Assembly (NCBI GenBank): GCA_045577755.1
Contig: JAZNJA010000204.1
Span: 1-5,232 of the forward strand
DNA: 5,232 bases
Origin: CAMEON01 sp045577755
GTDB lineage: Bacteria > Bacillota > Clostridia > Oscillospirales > CAG-272
Reading direction: 5' to 3'
Below are positions 1-4,981 of this stretch, piece by piece. Both the position numbers and the translations under genes were made by a program. Position 1 is the stretch's first letter. Each line of letters opens with the position of its first letter. The notes under the pieces are model-generated. The model worked only from the letters and a program-made list of their open reading frames with translations. It was not told the origin of the DNA and did not search any database.

Positions 1-242
1 CCCTCGTGTTCCAGAATTGCCGCTTCCTCAGCGGTCAATACGGTATCGGAGCCGGGGCTACCCGGCGTGGGGGTCTCGGTAGGCGTTTCGGTGGGGGCCT
101 CGCTGAGGGCCTCGGTTACGGGATCGGTATCGCCCACGGTGGTATCGGCGGGCTGCTCGGGGGTCTTGTCACAGGCGGCCAGGGGGGAGATGACCATCAG
201 AAAAGCGAGGAGCAGGGTTATAATCTTGGTCAAGTGCTTCAT
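1..242 (-). CDS. Lipoprotein with Thr/Pro/Glu-rich linker, N-terminal 80 residues only
   Basis: This is the first 80 codons of a gene that runs off the left edge. The N-terminus is a lipoprotein signal: basic MKHLTK, a hydrophobic stretch (residues 7-20), then the lipobox L21-A22-A23-C24, so Cys24 should be lipidated and hold the protein on the outer face of the membrane. Residues 25-65 are a low-complexity Thr/Pro/Glu/Asp linker (for example EAPTETPTETPTPG near 48-61), which typically acts as a spacer through the cell wall. From residue 66 the sequence (SDTVLTAEEAAILEHEG) looks like the start of a folded domain, but too little is present to name it. The start is fixed by AAAGGAGG eight bases upstream, inside the end of the preceding gene. 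It begins three bases after the stop of the anchored surface protein and shares its linker composition, so the two are probably co-transcribed and both face the exterior. The function is unknown. Confidence 0.85.
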   Translation of the reverse strand, partial: MKHLTKIITLLLAFLMVISPLAACDKTPEQPADTTVGDTDPVTEALSEAPTETPTETPTPGSPGSDTVLTAEEAAILEHE

Positions 243-245
243 GGT

Positions 246-1709
246 TCAGTCCTCCTTTTTCTTGAGTGCCACGGCGGAGGCCGCGATCAGGATCACCGCC
301 CACAGGGTCATGAGGTTGGCACCGCAGCCCTTCTTCTCGGCAGGCTCGGTGGGCGTCTCGGGCTTGGAGGCGGTGGGGGCTTCGGTGGGCTCCTCGGTGG
401 GCTCCTCGGTCACAGGGTCGGTGGGCGCCTCGGTGGGCTCCTCGGTCTCGGGCTCGGTGACAGGCTCGGTAGGGACTTCTGTGGGAGCCTCGGTGTTGGG
501 GTTCTCCACCACCTTGACGGTGTAGGTGGCGGTCATGTCCTTGACCGTAACGGTGACGGTGGCGGTGCCTGCCTTGGAGAAGTCGTAGCTGACCATCTCC
601 TCCAGAATGTGCATGGGCTCGCCGCCCTGACCCATGCGGATGAGCAGGGAGGTCATGTCGATGCGCTCCCCCACGAAATAGGTGTCCTTGTAGCCCTCCA
701 CGATCTGGATACCGTCGGTTTTGACGCAGACCTCGGCTTTCTCGTTGAGATAGAAGGAAATGGGGTGGGTTACAAGCGTCCCCTCAACGGGGGTGTACTT
801 GTCTCGGTTGGAGCCCGCCCAGTTGCCCCAGTCGTCCTGATGCCAGTTCATCCAGCGGAAGCCGGGGAGGACGACGAATTCCAGCTGTTCATTCTTGATC
901 TTGGCCAGGTAATCGGGATCATCCACGTGGAAGACCATGGTGTTGCCGAAGAAGTTGAAGCGGGCCACGTTGCCCTTCTTCACCAGCTCGGTGACGGTCT
1001 CGCCCCCGATGGTGACCAGGTCGCCCAGGGTCTTGCCGGGGATGGCCGAGGGGCAGAGATCCACGGCGGAGATGGCCTTCAGGGACTCGGAATCCTTGCG
1101 GTCGAAGCGAATATGGAGGGAGGTGCCCTCGCTGCCCATGTTGCCGGTCTGGACCCCCGTGATGCCCGCCTCACCCGAGGTGAGGAAGGAGACGTCGCGG
1201 TCCAGAGTCAGATGGGACAGCTCACCGCTGATGCCCGCAGGAGAGCCCGCGCACCAGACAAAGCCCGCCTTGACGGTGACCGCCACGATATCCTCGGGCT
1301 TCAGCTTGCTGTGATCGTCCATGTGGAAGACCAGATTGGCGCGGATGGTGCCGTCGGGGAGGTTATCGTAGGTGTAGCAGGTGCGCACCAAGGCCAGATT
1401 CCCCAGATGGGCCTTGATCTCCCGGATGGTCTTGCCCACGTACAGCTCACCGTCCTTGACGTAGGAGAGGAGGATTAGGTCGGTGTTGTGGTCGATGTTC
1501 CCGTCCCAGGCGTCCTTGGTCAGGCCCTGGGTGTTTCCGGGAACGATGAAGCTGACCTGCCCGAAGGTGACGCCGTCGGGGCGGAATGGCTCCCCGTGCA
1601 TGGGGGTCATCTCCGCTGAAGCGGCGGAGGCGGGCAGGACCGTCACCGCGGCGAGAGCCGACAGGAGAAGGGCTGCCGCGAGAATGAAGCGAATGGCGCG
1701 GTGTTTCAT
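246..1709 (-). CDS. Secreted surface protein: duplicated module, Ig-like domain, TEP-rich stalk, Cys-Gly C-terminal anchor
   Basis: 487 residues. Residues 1-32 are a Sec signal peptide with a long hydrophobic core and ASA-type cleavage sites after residue 29 or 32. Two related modules follow, at about 46-176 and 183-322. Each has a GKT(I/L) turn, a hydrophobic VFH(M/V)DD segment (127-132 and 259-264) and an aromatic AGFVW or PGFRW motif (148-152 and 282-286), then a strand ending in SF(L/Y). I do not recognise this module. Residues 331-401 resemble a bacterial Ig-like domain of group 3 type (YFVGERIDMTSL, then YDFSKAGTATVTV). Residues 402-458 are a Thr/Glu/Pro stalk. The end is K-K-G-C-G (459-463), a hydrophobic span (464-482) and the basic tail KKKED, a tripartite anchor without LPXTG. 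The start is supported by AAAGGAGA five bases upstream (1715-1722). It probably acts as a wall-spanning binding or structural protein; the ligand is unknown. It is first in the operon and followed by a lipoprotein gene. Confidence 0.9.
   Translation of the reverse strand: MKHRAIRFILAAALLLSALAAVTVLPASAASAEMTPMHGEPFRPDGVTFGQVSFIVPGNTQGLTKDAWDGNIDHNTDLILLSYVKDGELYVGKTIREIKAHLGNLALVRTCYTYDNLPDGTIRANLVFHMDDHSKLKPEDIVAVTVKAGFVWCAGSPAGISGELSHLTLDRDVSFLTSGEAGITGVQTGNMGSEGTSLHIRFDRKDSESLKAISAVDLCPSAIPGKTLGDLVTIGGETVTELVKKGNVARFNFFGNTMVFHVDDPDYLAKIKNEQLEFVVLPGFRWMNWHQDDWGNWAGSNRDKYTPVEGTLVTHPISFYLNEKAEVCVKTDGIQIVEGYKDTYFVGERIDMTSLLIRMGQGGEPMHILEEMVSYDFSKAGTATVTVTVKDMTATYTVKVVENPNTEAPTEVPTEPVTEPETEEPTEAPTDPVTEEPTEEPTEAPTASKPETPTEPAEKKGCGANLMTLWAVILIAASAVALKKKED
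251..258 (-). promoter_or_regulatory. Ribosome-binding site embedded in upstream coding sequence
   Basis: A full AAAGGAGG Shine-Dalgarno sequence lies eight bases upstream of the lipoprotein ATG (242). It falls within the codons for the C-terminal Lys-Lys-Glu of the preceding surface protein, whose stop codon is at 246-248. The basic tail of one protein thus doubles as the translation signal of the next, which suggests translational coupling. That the site is there is seen directly; coupling is inferred. Confidence 0.8.
336..500 (-). repeat. Degenerate tandem repeat encoding the Thr/Glu/Pro stalk
   Basis: This stretch codes for residues about 404-458 of the surface protein, made of imperfect units such as EEPTEAPT, EAPTEVPTEP and PTEEPTEAPT. 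At DNA level a unit close to CGGTGGGCTCCT (plus strand) recurs several times with third-base variation, partly in exact tandem near 382-410. Such low-complexity wall-spanning linkers are common in Clostridia surface proteins and can change length by slippage. Confidence 0.85.
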
Positions 1710-1821
1710 GGCGGTCTCCTTTGCTTGAAAAGTGGTAGCCGATTACGGAGTGCGGTAGATCCGTGTGCTTCGATGAGGGTGGGACCCCTCGTTCATCCGC
1801 CCAAAGCGGGCGGAAGGATGC
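1710..1821 (-). promoter_or_regulatory. Structured 5' leader of the surface-protein operon
   Basis: The leader is about 110 nt, from the predicted transcription start near 1822 to the ATG at 1709. In it I see three possible stems: CCGCCC with GGGCGG (1797-1813, 6 bp), GAGGG with CCCTC (1775-1790, 5 bp) and ACGGA with TCCGT (1745-1764, 5 bp). The last section carries the ribosome-binding site AAAGGAGA (1715-1722). No uridine run follows any stem, so this is not a plain terminator, and I recognise no named riboswitch. A regulatory role is inferred only from length and pairing. Confidence 0.4.
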
Positions 1822-1828
1822 TACCTAT

Positions 1829-1857
1829 ATTGTACAATACAAATCGACGTTTGTCAA
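1829..1857 (-). promoter_or_regulatory. Sigma-A type promoter for the surface-protein operon
   Basis: On the minus strand the -35 box is TTGACA (1852-1857), the spacer is 17 bp and the -10 box is TACAAT (1829-1834). Transcription should start near 1822. The -10 box lies in a perfect 12-bp palindrome, TATTGTACAATA (1828-1839), which could be an operator or simply the consequence of the -10 sequence. The divergent promoter for the next gene lies about 50 bp away. Confidence 0.8.
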
Positions 1858-1908
1858 GGGAAATTCCGTCCCCGCGCAAAGGAATCAAAAATTTCCACGT
1901 GTATACCC

Positions 1909-1937
1909 TTGACAGAACCGACAAACCATAGTATAAT
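1909..1937 (+). promoter_or_regulatory. Consensus sigma-A promoter for the CxxC protein (and probably trmK)
   Basis: A perfect TTGACA (1909-1914) and a perfect TATAAT (1932-1937) are separated by 17 bp. Transcription should start near 1944. The ribosome-binding site AAGGAGG (1955-1961) stands eight bases before the ATG. The leader is only about 25 nt, so expression is probably strong and constitutive. Confidence 0.9.
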
Positions 1938-1969
1938 AGTAACGAAAAAAACATAAGGAGGCTTTCGTA

Positions 1970-2176
1970 ATGAAGAAGGTAACCAAACAGACCATCATCG
2001 GCGACATTCTGGACGCCGCTCCCGATACCGCCGTTTTCTTCCTGGAGATCGGTATGCACTGCCTGGGCTGCCCCATGTCCCGCGGTGAGTCCATCGAGGA
2101 GGCCTGCGCCGTCCACGATACCGACGCCGACGCTCTGGTGGAGAAGATCAACGCTTTCCTCGCTGAGAACGCGTAA
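1970..2176 (+). CDS. DUF1858-type redox-disulfide protein (hybrid-cluster-protein-associated family)
   Basis: 68 residues. The start TIIGDILDAAPDTAVFFLEIGM, the core HCLGCPMSRGESIEEAC and the end of type DADALVEKINAFL match the small DUF1858 proteins described as a hybrid-cluster-protein-associated redox disulfide domain (TIGR03980 type). The key residues are the C31-L-G-C34 pair, a third cysteine at C46, and H30 and H49. The family is thought to act in thiol/disulfide or metal-linked redox reactions in anaerobes; the substrate is not known. It is soluble, with no signal peptide. It has its own consensus promoter and a consensus ribosome-binding site. No hybrid-cluster protein gene is visible in the window; the partner downstream is trmK, 66 bp away behind a hairpin. 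The family assignment is firm and the biochemical role open. Confidence 0.9.
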   Translation: MKKVTKQTIIGDILDAAPDTAVFFLEIGMHCLGCPMSRGESIEEACAVHDTDADALVEKINAFLAENA

Positions 2177-2185
2177 AACACCTAC

Positions 2186-2214
2186 GGGACGGCTCCCTCT
2201 GTGCGAGCCGTCCC
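2186..2214 (+). terminator. Strong hairpin between the CxxC gene and trmK, terminator or attenuator
   Basis: GGGACGGCTC (2186-2195) pairs perfectly with GAGCCGTCCC (2205-2214): a 10-bp GC-rich stem with a 9-nt loop. It is followed by CTTACTTATG, which is not a proper uridine run. It may therefore be only a partial terminator, letting some transcripts continue into trmK, which has no promoter of its own that I can see. It could also act as a processing or stability element for the small upstream mRNA. Confidence 0.6.
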
Positions 2215-2242
2215 CTTACTTATGCTTGAAAGGGAACCTCCC

Positions 2243-2980
2243 ATGTCCATAAAACTGACTCCCCGCCTTATGACCGCCGTCCCCTACGTCCGCGGCGGCC
2301 GCCTTGTCGCCGATATCGGCACCGACCACGCCTACCTCCCCATCTACCTCTGCCGGCAGAGAAAGCTCACCCCCGTGACCGCGGGGAACGGCGAGACCCT
2401 CTGCGCCGTCGCCGCCGATATCAACAAGGGCCCCGTGGAGCGCGCCGATCAGCACATCGCCGAGGCGCGGCTGACGGGATACATTCGTACCGTCCGGACC
2501 GACGGCCTGACGGGGCTGGACGCCTACGACCCCGAGGACATCATCATCTTCGGCATGGGCGGCGAGCTCATCGCGGCCATTCTGGAGGCCGCCCCCTGGG
2601 TCCATACGGCGGGAAAACGGCTGATCCTCCAGCCCATGACCCACGCCGAAAAGCTCCGTGAGTACCTCCTCAAGACGGGCTATGCCATCGTAGGTGAGAC
2701 CCTCTCCCGTGAGGGGGACCGCATCTACCAGACCCTCTGCGCCGAGCCCGCCCCCGAGGGCTATGCCCCACCCACCCTGTCTCCCGCCGAGCTGGCGGTG
2801 GGGCAGAAGAGCTTCCGTGTGACCGACCCCGCGCAAAAAGCCCTCTACGCCGCCCTCATCGACAAGACCCTCCGCACCGAGACCTATATCCGCGACACCC
2901 GCAGACGGGCGGGGCAGAAGACCCCCGAGCAGGATCTGCTGGTGGTGTCGCTGACGGCGCTGCGGAACAGCATCACCTGA
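2243..2980 (+). CDS. trmK: tRNA (adenine(22)-N(1))-methyltransferase TrmK
   Basis: 245 residues, a usual length for the family. It is a class I SAM-dependent methyltransferase that makes m1A22 in tRNA of Gram-positive bacteria. Visible motifs are the SAM-binding VADIGTDHAYLP (22-33), the AADI acidic turn (57-60), TDGL (86-89), the family signature FGMGGELI (103-110) and LILQPM (127-132). The C-terminal third (about 175-245) is rich in charged residues and matches the helical, tRNA-facing part of the family. Compared with my memory of the Bacillus protein there are a few extra residues around TPVTAGNGETLCAV (43-56) ahead of the acidic turn. The ATG at 2243 is preferred because AAAGGG lies eight bases upstream and the protein starts MSIKLTPRLM, like its relatives; the earlier in-frame GTG (2201) and ATG (2222) lie in or next to the hairpin. 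It is probably read from the promoter at 1909. The usual Nif3-like neighbour of trmK is absent. Confidence 0.93.
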   Translation: MSIKLTPRLMTAVPYVRGGRLVADIGTDHAYLPIYLCRQRKLTPVTAGNGETLCAVAADINKGPVERADQHIAEARLTGYIRTVRTDGLTGLDAYDPEDIIIFGMGGELIAAILEAAPWVHTAGKRLILQPMTHAEKLREYLLKTGYAIVGETLSREGDRIYQTLCAEPAPEGYAPPTLSPAELAVGQKSFRVTDPAQKALYAALIDKTLRTETYIRDTRRRAGQKTPEQDLLVVSLTALRNSIT

Positions 2981-3001
2981 ACCAAGCTAGGCGATTGCAA
3001 A

Positions 3002-3188
3002 ATGCTTCAAATTTGGGTTTGTTGGTGAGGTGACCGAGTCCTTTGCCTTCTCCAGCGGAGAAGGGGGACCGCGAAGCGGTGGATGAGGAGAGCATTTGTA
3101 ACCTAACTTATCGGGTGTACAGTTATGTTCCTACAACCATACGGATAGAAACGACAAAATGGTTGATACAACAAAATTTTTGAAGCAT
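3002..3188. repeat. Imperfect inverted repeat, interleaved with the MITE-like arms
   Basis: ATGCTTCAAATTTGGGTTTG... (3002-3024) is inverted at 3169-3188 (CAACAAAATTTTTGAAGCAT). Ten bases at one end and seven at the other match exactly, with a 3-base length difference between. The right copy lies inside the central segment of the larger element, so the two inverted repeats cross rather than nest. A small hairpin (CAACCAT at 3134-3140, ATGGTTG at 3159-3165) sits in the same segment. Confidence 0.55.
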
Positions 3189-3313
3189 CCAATATCTGAA
3201 AAGTGGTAGGGGAGTTAGCTTCTCACCCAGAACGCTGGTTTACAAGCACTCTCCTCATCCACCGCTTCGCGGTCCCCCGCATCCGCTCGCGGATGGCACC
3301 GCATGGGGAAGGC
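3045..3313. mobile_element. MITE-like element: inverted palindromic arms around an AT-rich core
   Basis: The left arm (3045-3101) and right arm (3240-3313) are inverted copies. Thirty bases match perfectly (3063-3092 against 3249-3278) and six more match (3096-3101 against 3240-3245) after three mismatches. The arms contain their own hairpins: CCTTCTCC with GGAGAAGG (3046-3064) and ACCGC with GCGGT (3068-3080) on the left, and CATCCG with CGGATG (3280-3295) on the right. The outer ends share GCCTTC. The core of about 138 bases is AT-rich compared with its surroundings and has no ORF of note. There is no transposase, so mobility would be in trans. It sits between the convergent trmK and rsmI genes, where insertion is harmless. 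No clear target duplication was found. It could equally be two REP-like palindromes in opposite orientation. With the flanks it accounts for the 404-base gene-free stretch 2981-3384. Confidence 0.65.
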
Positions 3314-3345
3314 AGGAGAACGGACCGCTAAACTGCAATTTATAC

Positions 3346-3374
3346 AAAAAGCCCCCCGTAACGCGGGAGGCTTT
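3346..3374 (-). terminator. Intrinsic terminator of rsmI
   Basis: On the minus strand AAAGCCTCCCG pairs with CGGGGGGCTTT (11 bp with one G-U pair, 5-base loop) and is followed by TTTTTGTATAA. Read on the plus strand the same site has a C-A mismatch, so it works best for the leftward gene. It starts 10 bases past the rsmI stop. Confidence 0.9.
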
Positions 3375-3384
3375 GCGGTGGCGC

Positions 3385-4242
3385 TCAATCCAGCACCTGC
3401 TGATATACCTCGTTCTTGGGAACGCCTCTGTCCTTGGCGGCAGTCTTGATGGCGTCCTTTTTGGTCATGCCCAGGTCCACGTAGTAGGCCACGTGGTCGG
3501 GAACCGTCATATTCGCCCAGAAGGTCTCCTCGGAGGTGCTTCCCTCCTTGGCTCCCTCCACCACCAGGACGTACTCTCCGCGGGGGGGATTCTCCTCGTA
3601 GTAAGCCACGGCCTCGGCCAGGGTCAGGCGCAGTACCTCCTCGTTGAGCTTGGTCAGCTCACGGCACAGGGAGATACGGCGGGTATCCCCGAAGGCCTCG
3701 CGGAGGTCGGAGAGGGTGGTCTTGAGCTTATGAGGTGCCTCGTGAAAGATCATGGTGCGGGTCTCGCATTTGAGGCAGTCCAGATGCTTTTTGCGGTCGG
3801 ACTTATTCACCGACAGAAAGCCCTCGAAGCAGAAGCGCCCCGTGGGAAGTCCCGACAGGGTCAGGGCGGTGATGCCCGCGCAGCACCCGGGAATGGAGGT
3901 AACGGTGATTCCCCTTTCGGCGCAGAGGGCCACCAGATCCTCACCCGGATCCGAGATGGCGGGAGTACCCGCGTCGGTCACCAGGGCGCAGGACTCGCCG
4001 GCCTTGAGACGCTCGCAAATGCTCTCGCCCCGCTCCCGCTTGTTGTGCTCGTGGTAGGAAACCAGGGGCTTCTGAATATGCAGATAGGAGAGAAGATGGG
4101 CGGTATTGCGGGTATCCTCGGCGGCGATGAAGTCCACCTCGGAGAGCACCTTGACCGCCCGCTCCGAGAGATCGGAGAGGTTACCGATGGGGGTGGCGAC
4201 CAGGTAAAGGGTGGAGGGGAGGATTTGGTTTTTTTCGGACAT
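3385..4242 (-). CDS. rsmI: 16S rRNA (cytidine(1402)-2'-O)-methyltransferase RsmI
   Basis: 285 residues, the usual length of the family. It 2'-O-methylates C1402 in the decoding centre of 16S rRNA, with SAM as donor, and belongs to the tetrapyrrole-methylase (class III) fold. Motifs in order: LYLVATPIGNLSDLS (12-26), AAEDTRNTAHLL (40-51), SYHEHNKRERGE (62-73), VTDAGTPAISDPG (88-100), SIPGCCAGITALTLSGLPT (116-134), FHEAPHK (166-172), CRELTKLNEE (193-202) and RGEYVLVVEG (221-230). The small C-terminal helical domain (about 246-285, VAYYVDLGMTKKDAIKTAA) seen in many RsmI proteins is present. The ATG at 4242 is chosen because AAAAGGAG (4249-4256) precedes it by six bases; an upstream in-frame codon at 4317 would add 25 unconserved residues. 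It is a single-gene unit with its own promoter (4382-4410) and terminator (3346-3374). IPGCCA replaces the more common IPGPSA, a variation I regard as harmless. Confidence 0.96.
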   Translation of the reverse strand: MSEKNQILPSTLYLVATPIGNLSDLSERAVKVLSEVDFIAAEDTRNTAHLLSYLHIQKPLVSYHEHNKRERGESICERLKAGESCALVTDAGTPAISDPGEDLVALCAERGITVTSIPGCCAGITALTLSGLPTGRFCFEGFLSVNKSDRKKHLDCLKCETRTMIFHEAPHKLKTTLSDLREAFGDTRRISLCRELTKLNEEVLRLTLAEAVAYYEENPPRGEYVLVVEGAKEGSTSEETFWANMTVPDHVAYYVDLGMTKKDAIKTAAKDRGVPKNEVYQQVLD

Positions 4243-4375
4243 GGGAAGCTCCTTTTGAGGTAGGAAGTTAAGGGTAAAAAGTAAGAGGTGAGGCGCAGAC
4301 CCTTCGGGTCTGTCCATTTATTTGAAACACAGGGACGGAAGGGGGTCTGTCGCATATACTGACAGAAATGATTCT
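4243..4375 (-). promoter_or_regulatory. rsmI leader with a small hairpin and pyrimidine-rich tract
   Basis: The predicted leader is about 133 nt. CAGACCC pairs with GGGTCTG (4296-4312, 7 bp, 3-base loop). Between it and the ribosome-binding site the RNA-like strand is pyrimidine-rich, with recurring CTTAC, CTTAA and CTACC units (4258-4289). No uridine run follows the stem and no named riboswitch is recognised. Whether it regulates anything is unknown. Confidence 0.35.
4346..4366 (+). promoter_or_regulatory. Possible amidase promoter region with a 6-bp inverted repeat
   Basis: TCTGTC (4346-4351) and GACAGA (4361-4366) flank GCATATACT, which contains the -10-like TATACT (4355-4360), 43 bases before the amidase ATG. 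No good -35 box lies 16-18 bases upstream, so the promoter would be weak or activator-dependent; the inverted repeat might be an operator or a chance dyad. Confidence 0.3.
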
Positions 4376-4381
4376 ACCCAC

Positions 4382-4410
4382 ATTGTACCACAAAGGAGGC
4401 AATATGTCAA
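4382..4410 (-). promoter_or_regulatory. Sigma-A promoter of rsmI, overlapping the start of the amidase gene
   Basis: On the minus strand the -35 box is TTGACA (4405-4410), the spacer is 17 bp and the -10 box is TACAAT (4382-4387). The -35 box covers the start codon of the divergent amidase and the codon after it, and the spacer holds the amidase ribosome-binding site (AAAGGAGG, 4392-4399). Polymerase bound here would cover the amidase translation-start region in DNA. Confidence 0.8.
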
Positions 4411-4967
4411 TCAAAATTTACGTCGATCAGGGACATAATCCCGTGAATCCCAACGCGGGGGCGGAGGGGAACGGGCTCAGGGAGCAGGATCTGGTGTACG
4501 TCATCGGACAAGAGCTGGCCGAGCTTTTGCGTGGGAACCCCGATTTTGAGGTGCGGCTCTCCCGCCCCACAAGGGATACCCAGCTGGGTTCCACCAACGC
4601 CACCAGTCTGGCGGCGCGGGTGAACGAGGCCAACCGCTGGGGAGCGGATTACTTCATCAGTCTCCACACCAACGCCGCCGCCTCCCCCTCCGCCACGGGT
4701 ACCGAGGCCTACGCCTATGCCCGCAACACCCCCGCCTTCCGCTTCGGGGAGGACATACTGGAGAATCTATCGGCGGCCACAGGGCTACGCAACCGTGGGA
4801 TGAAGGTGCGCCCCGGACTGTACGTGCTGAAGAAGACCCGTATGCCGGCGGTTCTGGTGGAGCTGGGATTCATCACTAACCCGCGGGACGCGGCGCTCAT
4901 GCGGGATGAGCCGGGGCTGTTCGCGGAGGGGATATATAGGGGGATCAAGGAGTATGTCGGGGCATAG
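4404..4967 (+). CDS. N-acetylmuramoyl-L-alanine amidase, amidase_3 family, single domain
   Basis: 187 residues, just the catalytic domain. The enzyme is a zinc hydrolase that cuts the bond between N-acetylmuramic acid and the L-alanine of the peptidoglycan stem peptide. Expected zinc ligands are visible: H11 in VDQGHNP, E27 in GLREQDL and H88 in FISLHTNAA; the catalytic glutamate is E153 in VLVELGFITN. RLSRPTRD (51-58) and AARVNEANRWGADYF (70-84) are further family segments. There is no signal peptide, SPOR, SH3 or LysM wall-binding domain, so export is unclear; this layout recalls phage endolysins and some small clostridial amidases, but no phage genes surround it. The start at ATG 4404 follows AAAGGAGG by four bases; an upstream in-frame ATG at 4368 has no such site. 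It is divergent from rsmI and shares its promoter region. A 13-bp hairpin spans its stop codon. Confidence 0.93.
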   Translation: MSIKIYVDQGHNPVNPNAGAEGNGLREQDLVYVIGQELAELLRGNPDFEVRLSRPTRDTQLGSTNATSLAARVNEANRWGADYFISLHTNAAASPSATGTEAYAYARNTPAFRFGEDILENLSAATGLRNRGMKVRPGLYVLKKTRMPAVLVELGFITNPRDAALMRDEPGLFAEGIYRGIKEYVGA

Positions 4968-4980
4968 CCCGACATACTCC
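4949..4980 (+). terminator. 13-bp hairpin with the amidase stop codon in its loop
   Basis: GGAGTATGTCGGG (4949-4961) pairs perfectly with CCCGACATACTCC (4968-4980). The 6-base loop GCATAG is exactly the last sense codon (Ala) plus the TAG stop. There is no uridine run after the stem, so it is not a standard intrinsic terminator; it might protect the mRNA 3' end, or mark the edge of the adjacent hairpin array. Confidence 0.6.
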
Positions 4981-4981
4981 G

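Noticed and set aside
6..1478. Long plus-strand open frame opposite the surface-protein gene
   Set aside because: It is a glycine-rich shadow of the minus-strand gene; it has no ribosome-binding site, and the minus frame has a signal peptide, domains and anchor.
1726..1738. 13-base direct repeat TGAAAAGTGGTAG also at 3197-3209
   Set aside because: A single 13-base match in a window of this size is not far from chance, and the flanks do not continue the similarity.
1775..1813. T-box-like string (AGGGTGGGACC) on the plus strand
   Set aside because: The conserved antiterminator core GGNACCGCG is not present, there is no stem I or terminator, and the downstream gene has its own promoter at 1909.
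2201..2242. Earlier in-frame starts for trmK (GTG 2201, ATG 2222)
   Set aside because: They fall in or beside a 10-bp hairpin and add residues not seen in the family; the AAAGGG site fits the ATG at 2243.
3102..3239. Small gene inside the AT-rich core of the repeat element
   Set aside because: The only ATG checked (3124) gives seven codons before a stop; no ribosome-binding site stands out.
3373..4263. Plus-strand open frame opposite rsmI
   Set aside because: It is antisense to a clearly conserved RsmI and shows no family features; it begins in the rsmI terminator.
4368..4403. Earlier ATG for the amidase
   Set aside because: The full AAAGGAGG lies inside this extension and points to the ATG at 4404; the catalytic domain starts right there.
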